Origin: Perkinsela sp. pyNocScin1
Taxonomy: Eukaryota; Euglenozoa; Kinetoplastea; Prokinetoplastida; Perkinselidae
Length of the DNA stretch: 64,000 nucleotides
Direction of reading: 5' to 3'
Assembly (NCBI GenBank): GCA_964019655.1
Contig: CAXHTR010000007.1
Coordinates: forward strand, 372,001 to 436,000
Shown here: one piece after another, positions 56,883-64,000 of the stretch
Numbering within the stretch: position 1 is the first letter of the stretch
Layout of the letters: every line of letters begins with the position of its first letter
Notes under the pieces: model-generated
Told to the model about the DNA's origin: nothing
Databases searched by the model: none
Seen by the model: the letters and a program-made list of their open reading frames with translations, nothing else
Made by a program: the position numbers and the translations under genes

Positions 56883-57512
56883 ATGCAGCTGCTCGCACTT
56901 TTCTTTGCAGACCCATCTGCAATGCCACACCTTGGTCGATTTGACCCTTTGATGATGGATGACCAGACACGTATGGAGCTTTTGCTCGGCGACCGCAAGA
57001 TGTCTACTGGATCGAGGCGGCTTTTCAAAAAGCCCGACGGCGAATTCCGCGACATCAAACAGTGGGGTTATGTCAAGTTTGACGATGAAAATGATGCGAT
57101 CATCGAAGTCAACTGGAGCTGCTCAGGTATGCATGGAGGCCTCGAGACGCAGTACATGCCCTCAACTTTGCGAAAATTTGTCATCGACAATAACCGCCTG
57201 AAAGGGACTGTCAACTGGCATACGTTGCCGGCAAAACTCGAGCACTTTTCTGTTGAGTGGAACCAGCTTTCGGGAAGCGTCGATTTTTCGAATCTGCCCG
57301 AGAATTTAGCCGTGTTATTGATTGGATTCAATAAATTTAGAGGCTCCGTAGATTTATCGGGAATAACAAAGTCTATACGGAAGCTTGATTTATCCGGCAA
57401 CCGCTTCATTGGGGAGCTAGACTTGAATCTCCTACCAGAGGAGGCGCAAGTCAATCGCGACTCCGGATTTAGCCCAATAAAGGGCTACCGCGATCGAATA
57501 AAGCGTAATTGA
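56883..57512 (+). CDS. Short family B LRR protein lacking the tail
   Basis: 209 residues from the ATG at 56883 (MQLLALFFADPS); the frame is open from 56814 but only a GTG is there. Cap: MMDDQTRMELLLGD, then FKKPDGEFRDIKQWGYVKFDDENDAIIEVNW with the Cys lost. Four LRRs follow (LRKFVIDNNRLKGTVN, LEHFSVEWNQLSGSV, LAVLLIGFNKFRGSV, IRKLDLSGNRFIGEL). After LLPEEAQ the sequence turns into an unrelated, basic end (YRDRIKRN) without the DExG tail, so it may be 3'-truncated by an indel near 57435. Confidence 0.75.
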   Translation: MQLLALFFADPSAMPHLGRFDPLMMDDQTRMELLLGDRKMSTGSRRLFKKPDGEFRDIKQWGYVKFDDENDAIIEVNWSCSGMHGGLETQYMPSTLRKFVIDNNRLKGTVNWHTLPAKLEHFSVEWNQLSGSVDFSNLPENLAVLLIGFNKFRGSVDLSGITKSIRKLDLSGNRFIGELDLNLLPEEAQVNRDSGFSPIKGYRDRIKRN

Positions 57513-57789
57513 GCATATGAAATAGATTTTTACTTGAGGTGCACATTGGTGCATTTTCTTTTTGTGAAGCTCTGTCCCTTTTAGCTTTCTATAACTACCA
57601 TTTCCGAATTGAGTCCCGTCCTGAAGCGAGTTTCAAAAAAATTGCATCCTAGACACTTTTTCTATGGAAGCAAACGAAGAATAAGATTTTTGCGCCGCGG
57701 CCCTTCGGTACTTCGAAATGAAAGGTACACCAGCAAAAGATTGAATGAGGCTAATAATGATTCAAAATTTATGCTTTTGCTTTTATCCA

Positions 57790-58857
57790 ATGCTTCTTTA
57801 CGCTTCAAACTCAATAAATTTCTCTGCAGCAGACTCTGCACTCGCTCGCGTCGACGTGTCTTCCCTTTCTGATCAGAGCATGATGGAGCTTTTCGTCAGT
57901 GAATTGAAAGGTTTGGTCGAATGCGGGTTTCAAGATGCGGAGGGTAACTTTATTGATATATGCCAATGGAAGGGGGTCAGTTGTGATAAACAAAAGAATG
58001 TTACCAGTGTATGTTTCCTCGATGGTGGCCTGACTGGCAATGCAATGCTGCAATACACACCGAGGAAGGCGCATGCGGTCAGTCTTACAAACAGCGTTGA
58101 AAAATACACAGGAACACTCGATACCTCAGCCCTGTCAAACAAGCTCAAGGTTCTTTGCATTGAAGGGAACGAATTTTTTGGTGAAGTCGACTTTACCGAC
58201 CTGCCACAGTCGATAACGAGCGTCGAGATCGCAGGCAATAAATTCACAGGGGAAGCAGATCTTGATGTGTTGCCTCCGAACCTTGATTACTTTGATATAC
58301 AAGGCAACGGATTTCACGGCGTTGTCAACTTTGCGAAACTCCCAAGGAAGCTCTCAGTCTTCGACATCTCAGAGAATGCTTTTCAGGGGACGCTCGTACC
58401 TGGGGACCTCCCAGACACCCTGACGCACCTGCATCTCGATAAGTGTCGATTCACTGGAACAGTTGACTTTTCTTCTTTCAAGGCGGAAATTCATGAAGTT
58501 CATTTGATGGAAAATTCCTTTGCAGGAAGTGCGCAAATAGATAAACTTCCGGATGGTATCCAAGTCCTTGATATTTCTTCAAACGATTTTTCGGGTACAT
58601 TGTGCTTGCACGATCTGCCAGGATCTATGAGCGAAGTCATTCTTTCGAACAATCAATTTTCAGGTGAAGTTGTCCTGACAAGCCTGCCACCATTCCTGCG
58701 TACGCTGGATCTCCAGGGCAATGCACTCTCGGGGGAGATCATCGCTTCGGCACTTCCAGAATTACTGGATGTTCTGGATATCAGTGGCAATGATGGAGAG
58801 TGGGAATTTGACGCTGGTGCGATTGCAAAGCGGATGATTCACACGTTTGTGTACTGA
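57790..58857 (+). CDS. Family B LRR protein, tandem pair member 1
   Basis: 355 residues from the ATG at 57790 (MLLYASNSINFSAADSALARVD); ATGs at 57745 and 57757 are alternatives giving a longer leader (CFCFYPMLLYAS). Cap: SLSDQSMMELFVSEL, FQDAEGNFIDICQWKGVSCD. LRRs: VLCIEGNEFFGEVDF, SVEIAGNKFTGEAD, YFDIQGNGFHGVVNF, VFDISENAFQGTL, HLHLDKCRFTGTVDF, EVHLMENSFAGSA, VLDISSNDFSGTL, EVILSNNQFSGEV, TLDLQGNALSGEI. The end EWEFDAGAIAKRM is shared with the gene at 59511 and replaces the DExG tail. Confidence 0.86.
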   Translation: MLLYASNSINFSAADSALARVDVSSLSDQSMMELFVSELKGLVECGFQDAEGNFIDICQWKGVSCDKQKNVTSVCFLDGGLTGNAMLQYTPRKAHAVSLTNSVEKYTGTLDTSALSNKLKVLCIEGNEFFGEVDFTDLPQSITSVEIAGNKFTGEADLDVLPPNLDYFDIQGNGFHGVVNFAKLPRKLSVFDISENAFQGTLVPGDLPDTLTHLHLDKCRFTGTVDFSSFKAEIHEVHLMENSFAGSAQIDKLPDGIQVLDISSNDFSGTLCLHDLPGSMSEVILSNNQFSGEVVLTSLPPFLRTLDLQGNALSGEIIASALPELLDVLDISGNDGEWEFDAGAIAKRMIHTFVY

Positions 58858-59510
58858 GAAAAGCAGGGAAAAAGATACATGTATATTATACGAATAAGGA
58901 TAATTACAAAAGGTCAAGGGTCACGAAAATCACGCGTAAAGCTGTGAATAATTTTTTCTCCTCAATTTTCACGTGAGAATGTCCAGGCAGTATTTCTTCT
59001 TCCATGACGCATGGAAATTTAGAAGTAGTGATATGTGCTCGCGCGCGAACTTTCACCTGAGGAGAAACAGTTATGCTCGATTGAATGACGACGCGCTTCA
59101 ATAATAGTGTATGAGCACCCTTGCGTACAATGAACTATCATTTAAGAGTCATGAGCAATTTATTCTTTCAAAAAGATAAGTTTTTAGAGCAAGAAGCGCT
59201 CATACAACTTGTAAGCATCGAACTTCAAAATAACGGCTATCAAAGCAGGCAAACAGAGGACCCACCTGGATGCAGAAAAGCTCAGCCATCATGTGACTAT
59301 CCAATCAAAAGATTTCAAATTTGAAATTAGCCTTAAATTTCAAGAGAATATGAACTTCGTATACATTTGTTTGGTATGGATAGCATGGCACTCTTCAGCA
59401 TTGAGGGGACATCGTAACTATCACATAAACTTACAAAAGAGGGTATTTCTCGATAGATTCACCACAATTGCATGTCAACGTTCCAAAGTTTCCTCTTTAC
59501 ATCCAACTTG
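58858..59510. other. Intergenic stretch without recognised gene
   Basis: About 650 bases between two tandem paralogs. Small frames occur on both strands, including 58904-59101 on the minus strand, without recognised similarity. Confidence 0.5.
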
Positions 59511-60572
59511 ATGCTTTCCCAGACCATTGCACCACTTCTGACCCTTTCTGCTGATTCTGCACTCGCTCGAGTAGACACATCTTCCCTCTCTGATCAAATG
59601 ATGATGGAGCTTTTCGTCAATGAAATGCCCGATGCGTCCAAACGTCACTTTCAAGATGAAAAAGGTGATTTTCTCGATGCATGCGATTGGAAAGGTGTGG
59701 CTTGTGATGATTCAGGCAATGTCATTAGTATTCAATTTTACGATGACGACCTCACTGGAAATATACTGCTCCAGTACGCTCCTCGGAAACTTCGCAATCT
59801 GTCTCTTTTGAACGACAAGAATGATTATACAGGTACGCTCGATACTGCGTCACTCCCGGAGACATTGGAATTCCTTAACATCGAGGGCGAAGGTTTTTCA
59901 GGCGAAGTCGACTTTTCGGCTCTGCCAAGGGCCATGAAACACCTCACTATCGCAGAAAATAATTTTTCTGGGCAAGTGAATCTGAATGACCTTCCTCTGG
60001 AAATCGAGGTTTTTGAAATTCAAGGGAATGGCTTTCATGGCGAAATTCACTTTGCCAAGCTCCCAAGATCGCTCGAATTCATTGATATTTCTGAAAATGC
60101 ACTCTCAGGGACACTATTGCCAGAGGAACTCCCAGGAGAGCTTAAAAAGCTGGTGGCATCGGAGTGCAAGCTGGAAGGGACTGTTGACTTTTCGAAGTTC
60201 CAAGAGAAAATCCAAGAAATTCACCTGAATGGCAATAAATTTTGGGGGAGTGCGCAATTTGATAAACTTCCGCCAAACATTGAATTTCTCGATATCTCCT
60301 CGAACGAGTTTACGGGTGGATTGCGTTTAAATGAGCTTCCAAAATCCATGTGCGAGCTAGGGCTTTCGAACAATCGATTCTCAGGTGAAGTTGACCTTGA
60401 CAGTCTGCCACGAGCTCTGGCTCAGCTGTGGCTCGATGGCAATGCGCTTTCGGGAAAGATTAAAGCGTCAAAGCTCCCGATGATGGGTATTCTCGACATT
60501 CGAAACAATGCGGGGAGCTGGGACTTTGATGCAAAGGCGATCAAGCGGCGGGTTGATGTATTTGATTTTTGA
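59511..60572 (+). CDS. Family B LRR protein, tandem pair member 2
   Basis: 353 residues from the ATG at 59511 (MLSQTIAPLLTLSADSALARVD), a more convincing leader than that from 59472. Cap: SLSDQMMMELFVNEM, FQDEKGDFLDACDWKGVACDD. The nine LRRs match those of the gene at 57790 unit by unit (IEGEGFSGEVDF, IAENNFSGQV, EIQGNGFHGEIHF, ISENALSGTL, VASECKLEGTVDF, HLNGNKFWGSA, ISSNEFTGGL, GLSNNRFSGEV, WLDGNALSGKI). The end is SWDFDAKAIKRRV. The two genes are a recent tandem duplication with diverged residues on the predicted concave strands. Confidence 0.87.
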   Translation: MLSQTIAPLLTLSADSALARVDTSSLSDQMMMELFVNEMPDASKRHFQDEKGDFLDACDWKGVACDDSGNVISIQFYDDDLTGNILLQYAPRKLRNLSLLNDKNDYTGTLDTASLPETLEFLNIEGEGFSGEVDFSALPRAMKHLTIAENNFSGQVNLNDLPLEIEVFEIQGNGFHGEIHFAKLPRSLEFIDISENALSGTLLPEELPGELKKLVASECKLEGTVDFSKFQEKIQEIHLNGNKFWGSAQFDKLPPNIEFLDISSNEFTGGLRLNELPKSMCELGLSNNRFSGEVDLDSLPRALAQLWLDGNALSGKIKASKLPMMGILDIRNNAGSWDFDAKAIKRRVDVFDF

Positions 60573-60981
60573 TAAGATTAAGCGAAGGGGAATAATTTGA
60601 TGGTCATTAAAAATCGTTACGTATAAGTGCACATACAAAGTGAAAGTTCCGAGACTCTTTGGAAAAAATCGTATTTTTTATTCAGATTATTACGTTATTA
60701 GAAATGTACGACAGAAATTTCTAAAAGGTGGTAATTTTGAGACCCGGGGTAAGTCTCCGTACTTCTGTGAGGCAAAATTTCTAGCAGGTGGCTGAAAGTG
60801 TTCAAAGTGCAAGGGAAAAGTGAGTTTGGTGCTTTGTCCAAGGATCCATGTCCCATTCAAAATCCAGGGCTAGTGATTGCATAAATTTTATTTCGGTTGT
60901 AATGCGAAGATTGAATAGAATTGTGGAATTTCAATAGCCATGCATCATGTGTATTGCTATCACTTTGATCACATCATACAA
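60573..60981. other. Intergenic stretch with a short imperfect direct repeat
   Basis: About 410 bases. AAATTTCTAAAAGGTGG at 60715-60731 recurs as AAATTTCTAGCAGGTGG at 60775-60791, 15 of 17 bases identical, 60 bases apart. No gene was recognised. Confidence 0.5.
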
Positions 60982-61632
60982 ATGCAGCTCACAATTCTCT
61001 GCGCAGATACAGTCATGATGGGCCGATTCGATGCATCGATGGTACCCGAGCAGCAGATGCTTGAGCTTTTTTTCACGCCCAACGACCAGGAAGATGCTCG
61101 AACTGAGCTCGGCGGTGATGCTGACGACGGGTGCACATGGAATGGAGTGCTATGTAGTGCCACAGGTGCGATCGAAAAAATCGAATGGTTTCCTTGGGAA
61201 GCCAATCTCAGCGGTTCTATCGATTTCCAGCGAATGCCGACCAAATTAAAACACTTCACCGTTTATAATCAGGCGCTTACTGGCGAAATCGATGCGACGA
61301 GCCTTCCCGAAAGTCTCACGGATCTTTGCTTGGCGATATGTGCATTTAGTGGAACAATCGATCTTGGGCACCTGCCAAGAGGAATGGTGGCGTTTGAGAC
61401 ATTCGACAACCAGGTGACGAGCATTCAAAATGTTCGCAACTTGCCCATAGGGCTCGAAAGGCTCAACATTCGGGAGCTGCACGCTACTGAAAAGACAATT
61501 AGTATCGGTGCCCTTCCAGATAGCGAACTCGCCCCTGATTTTTCCGGGTGCGGCTTTCAAAAAGTCGACTGCGAGAACCCTGACGATGTGCCAAGGGTCA
61601 ACATTGAAGAAGAGGCTCAAGATTCAATGTAA
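60982..61632 (+). CDS. Family C short LRR protein
   Basis: 216 residues from the ATG at 60982 (MQLTILCADTVMMGRFD); an ATG at 60940 adds a His/Tyr-rich start. Cap: MVPEQQMLELFFTPND, DDGCTWNGVLCSATGAI. LRRs: LKHFTVYNQALTGEID, LTDLCLAICAFSGTIDL, MVAFETFDNQVTSIQNV, LERLNIRELHA. It ends with VDCENPDDVPRV and a short acidic tail. It is the intact relative of the pseudogene at 56136. Confidence 0.86.
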   Translation: MQLTILCADTVMMGRFDASMVPEQQMLELFFTPNDQEDARTELGGDADDGCTWNGVLCSATGAIEKIEWFPWEANLSGSIDFQRMPTKLKHFTVYNQALTGEIDATSLPESLTDLCLAICAFSGTIDLGHLPRGMVAFETFDNQVTSIQNVRNLPIGLERLNIRELHATEKTISIGALPDSELAPDFSGCGFQKVDCENPDDVPRVNIEEEAQDSM

Positions 61633-62033
61633 GAATGAATGAATGAAGAAAAGAATGAAGAAAATTACAGACGATGTGGGCGACGAGCAGTGCAGTAAAT
61701 GAGAAGTATTGGCGATTTATCTTCGATATTTTTTTAGAACACAAATGAAAGAGCTTTTTGAATGTTTGAAATCACTCACGGCTACGGTGCAATTCAAAAC
61801 TCACAAAAACTAGTAAAGAATCGCATGCAAAATCGCAGTCATCTGATTTCTATCGAAAAACAATATGGTTCCAAAAACTAAGGCCCCAGGAACTCCCAAG
61901 CCCTTCCCCAGCGCCCAAAGATCGAATTTCTTCGCTATTGGGCGTTCAGTCACTGATCTTAACTAAATGGCATTTATTCGCTCTCTCTGTCTGAGAAACA
62001 GCACATCTATCTCTCTTCCTCTCGATCGAATAA
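61633..62033. other. Intergenic stretch with GAAT repeat and acceptor candidate
   Basis: About 400 bases. A GAATGAATGAATGAAG run follows the previous stop. The only other feature noted is the acceptor candidate at 61979-62001. Confidence 0.5.
61979..62001 (+). promoter_or_regulatory. Candidate trans-splice acceptor
   Basis: CGCTCTCTCTGTCTG is followed by AG dinucleotides ending at 61994 and 62001, 32 bases before the ATG at 62034. The order pyrimidine tract, AG, short leader, ATG fits spliced-leader addition. Unproven without transcripts. Confidence 0.45.
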
Positions 62034-62720
62034 ATGCTTGATATTCCACTTCCCATCAGTGTTCTCTTTCTCTGCGCCGACGTGAACACTGATACACGAA
62101 GGATGCAGAAACAAATGCTCGACCAGATGTTGCTCATGTCCCATTTATCAAACGGCCATTATATTGAAAGACTTGGAGCAAACAATCTCATAGAGGGCGA
62201 AGATTTACATCAGCCGAAGCTCGTGTGTGATCCATGCCGGTGGGGCGGCGTTGTTTGCCAAGGAGGCCACGTCACGAAAGTCGAATGGGATCGAAACTTC
62301 AAAATTGGCGAAATGCATATCGAGTGGCTACCAAGAGACGTGCGATCAGCCATAATTGAGGATCAGCGTGTGCAGTCGCTTGACACCAGGCGTCTCCCTA
62401 GGGGACTCCGAATATTGCACATTGTAGACTGTGGCCTCAGATCGAAAATTGCCTTCAATACGCTGCCGGAGAAACTCGAGGATCTTGACTTAAATGAAAA
62501 CTACATTGAGGGGACAGTTTACATTTTTGACCTTCCGAAGGGCATGCGGCGCATAGACATTCGATGGAATTCGATCGATCGCTTGGTCGTTCACAACGCT
62601 TCGCTTCCGGGATGCCTTGAGTTCATCAAGGTGCGCCAGCCAGTGCAAAAAGTCAAAATGGTCGAGATGGAAGGAAGAAAACTCGACAAGCGAGTGATTC
62701 GGGAAAAGACTTTTGTGTAG
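62034..62720 (+). CDS. Family D-like short LRR protein
   Basis: 228 residues with leader MLDIPLPISVLFLCADV. The cap has MQKQMLDQMLLM and CDPCRWGGVVCQGGHVTKVEW. LRR-like units: VRSAIIEDQRVQSLD, LRILHIVDCGLRSKIAF, LEDLDLNENYIEGTVYI, MRRIDIRWNSIDRLVV. The C-terminal motif is MEGRKLDKRVI. It combines a C-like LRR section with a D-type tail, as does 30126-30797, so it bridges the two families. Confidence 0.85.
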   Translation: MLDIPLPISVLFLCADVNTDTRRMQKQMLDQMLLMSHLSNGHYIERLGANNLIEGEDLHQPKLVCDPCRWGGVVCQGGHVTKVEWDRNFKIGEMHIEWLPRDVRSAIIEDQRVQSLDTRRLPRGLRILHIVDCGLRSKIAFNTLPEKLEDLDLNENYIEGTVYIFDLPKGMRRIDIRWNSIDRLVVHNASLPGCLEFIKVRQPVQKVKMVEMEGRKLDKRVIREKTFV

Positions 62721-63065
62721 TTGTGGTGACTTAAAGCGAAAGATGTGATTTGTATAGGCCACATTGACAACCTTCTTATAGTATTGCGAGACAATTGCCA
62801 TACCATTTGTTTATGATAGCCTGCATGTCTTAAGCTCTATCAATCTGCCCTCGAGCGAGCTCAATATATTATCTGAAATTCAGCAAAGCATAGCACTCGA
62901 TTCTGATATGTTCATCACAAAAAAGTATGGCTCATAAGAGACGATGTGCGTTTTCTAAAATCTTAAAACTTCGCACCAGATCAAGCGCTCACGAGGAATA
63001 CAGAAATTCTTTGATGTCCTGTCGCTCATCGCTTCGACTTTTTAATTTCGAATTTGAAGATATCA
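62721..63065. other. Intergenic stretch without recognised gene
   Basis: About 345 bases. An 89-codon plus-strand frame overlapping the next gene shows no family motif. The run CGCTTCGACTTTTTAATTTC before 63066 is pyrimidine-rich. Confidence 0.45.
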
Positions 63066-63899
63066 ATGCTACGTATGCTTTTCACGCAACTCACTCTCCC
63101 TCTCATATACACCGCAGACGCGCAAATCCTCCACGGCCAGCAGACTGCCATGGAAAAACTTGTTCAATCAGACACAACTATGGCCACGAGCTTTGATAAG
63201 CTTCACACCCACCCAGGAGGATCTATCCATGACTGCTGCACATGGCTCGGCGTGGAGTGCACGGGAGGCATTGTGACTGAAATGGTCCTACCGCACTGCT
63301 TCATCACCTTGGACTTACGCTTCCTCCCACCGACGCTGCGCTTCTTCCACCACCGCGAGCGCTACCTTAATGTGACATACAGTGTGCGCTTCCTCCCGCG
63401 AGACCTCCGCTACATGTACATCCGATCAGTGAGTTTGTACAATGTGGGGTCTTCGATAGATAAAGGCGTGTTTGACGCGGCATATCTTCCGACACACTCA
63501 GAAGAAATTCACATCTGCTTTCGCGTTCAATTGTGGTCAACAGTAATTATTAGTAAAATTCCGCCAAATTTGCGATTTCTGCACATCGGCTGCTCTCCAA
63601 GTGTCGAGAAAATTGTGGTGGACAATACAAAGCTGCCACCTGGGTTGATTTCATTACGCGTTTTCAAGGATGCACAAGATGCCAAAGTTAAAGTTTTGAC
63701 GTTGAATGGAAAGAAACCTGACCCTCGGGTCAGAGCGTATCATCGCGAGCAGCTTCTGTACAAGCGCGACAAGGCGCCGATGGAGCTCATCGATGGCAAA
63801 TACCTGCGATCGTTCGATGCCAAGTGGGAGGCGCTGTCGAGAGGGATTGGTGTAGCGCAGCGCTCATTGGACTTTTTATTGGAGGAGTGCCGGCATTGA
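63066..63899 (+). CDS. Family D secreted-type LRR-like protein
   Basis: 277 residues from the ATG at 63066 (MLRMLFTQLTLPLIYTADA), a good leader; the frame before it begins only with TTG. The cap is QQTAMEKLVQSD and HDCCTWLGVECTGGIVTEMVL. Weak repeats: LPPTLRFFHHR, LPRDLRYMYIR, LPTHSEEIHICFRVQLW, IPPNLRFLHIG, LPPGLISLRV. The C-terminal motif is LNGKKPDPRVRA. The segment EEIHI...LWSTVIISKIPP parallels EEMYI...LWRTVRIAKLPE in the gene at 44460, so they are close paralogs 18 kb apart. Confidence 0.85.
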   Translation: MLRMLFTQLTLPLIYTADAQILHGQQTAMEKLVQSDTTMATSFDKLHTHPGGSIHDCCTWLGVECTGGIVTEMVLPHCFITLDLRFLPPTLRFFHHRERYLNVTYSVRFLPRDLRYMYIRSVSLYNVGSSIDKGVFDAAYLPTHSEEIHICFRVQLWSTVIISKIPPNLRFLHIGCSPSVEKIVVDNTKLPPGLISLRVFKDAQDAKVKVLTLNGKKPDPRVRAYHREQLLYKRDKAPMELIDGKYLRSFDAKWEALSRGIGVAQRSLDFLLEECRH

Positions 63900-64000
63900 T
63901 TCGGGTTTTTATGATGCTTATCAAAAATGCGCTGCTTATGCGTTATGGCTCAGGTCTTACCATTCCTTCACATGAAGCAGGTATTAAGTCTCTCTTTAAC

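Overview
The window looks like nuclear DNA of a protist with trypanosome-style (kinetoplastid-like) gene organisation. Every gene seen is a single uninterrupted reading frame. Genes lie head to tail in two long unidirectional clusters: all genes from 1 to 38870 are on the minus strand, and all from 39207 to 63899 are on the plus strand. The clusters diverge from one short strand-switch region at 38871-39206. Pyrimidine-rich tracts commonly sit just before start codons, as expected for trans-splice acceptors. A reduced kinetoplastid such as Perkinsela would fit, but the species is inference and cannot be proven from the sequence.

About 46 of the 51 genes or gene remnants listed encode leucine-rich-repeat (LRR) proteins, and the entries below use five informal families. 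Family A (about 450 residues, no leader, probably cytosolic) has a conserved N-terminal block (RITERE, SHYAQP-LVESLL, FAKKKKWLC-WGPE, DETHR), a central block (LHPCEELRL) and a C-terminal RNI-like, Cys-containing LRR region. Family B (about 280-370 residues, probably secreted) has a short hydrophobic leader, a DPxLGRxDxxSLSDQxxMEL box, an FQDxxGxFxD-W-GVxC cap, then perfect 23-residue LRRs and a C-terminal DExG tail. Family C (about 205-230 residues) is a short relative with ELFFTPDN, DACTWTGV and three or four LRRs. Family D (about 225-295 residues) has a CCTWxGxxC cap, weak LRRs and a C-terminal GxKxDxR motif. Family E proteins are long LRR arrays up to 993 residues.

Layout. 1-12088: a tandem array of seven family A genes (the first cut by the window edge), with one family A relic and one family B gene inserted. 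12284-28421: family B genes, several of them broken, one isolated family A gene (23123-24496), and a two-gene segmental duplication (13.2-15.4 kb and 24.6-26.8 kb). 28856-35293: large family E genes with one D-like and one C gene. 35475-41292: the only clearly non-LRR stretch, holding a large helical protein (1131 residues), the strand-switch region, an RtcB-type RNA ligase and a small unknown protein. 41473-44067: a membrane-anchored LRR protein and a family B gene. 44460-52091: interleaved D and C genes, including two C pseudogenes. 52192-52683: a membrane RING-H2 protein. 53002-63899: the 993-residue LRR protein, then more B, C and D members.

How the genes work together is inferred. Most LRR products carry an N-terminal hydrophobic leader and an LRR cap like those of extracellular LRR proteins, so they could be a diversified set of secreted or surface recognition proteins. 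Family A, without leaders, may be an intracellular adaptor set. Frequent frameshifts, in-frame TGAs, relics and segmental copies show birth-and-death evolution. No rRNA, tRNA, transposon or CRISPR array was recognised.
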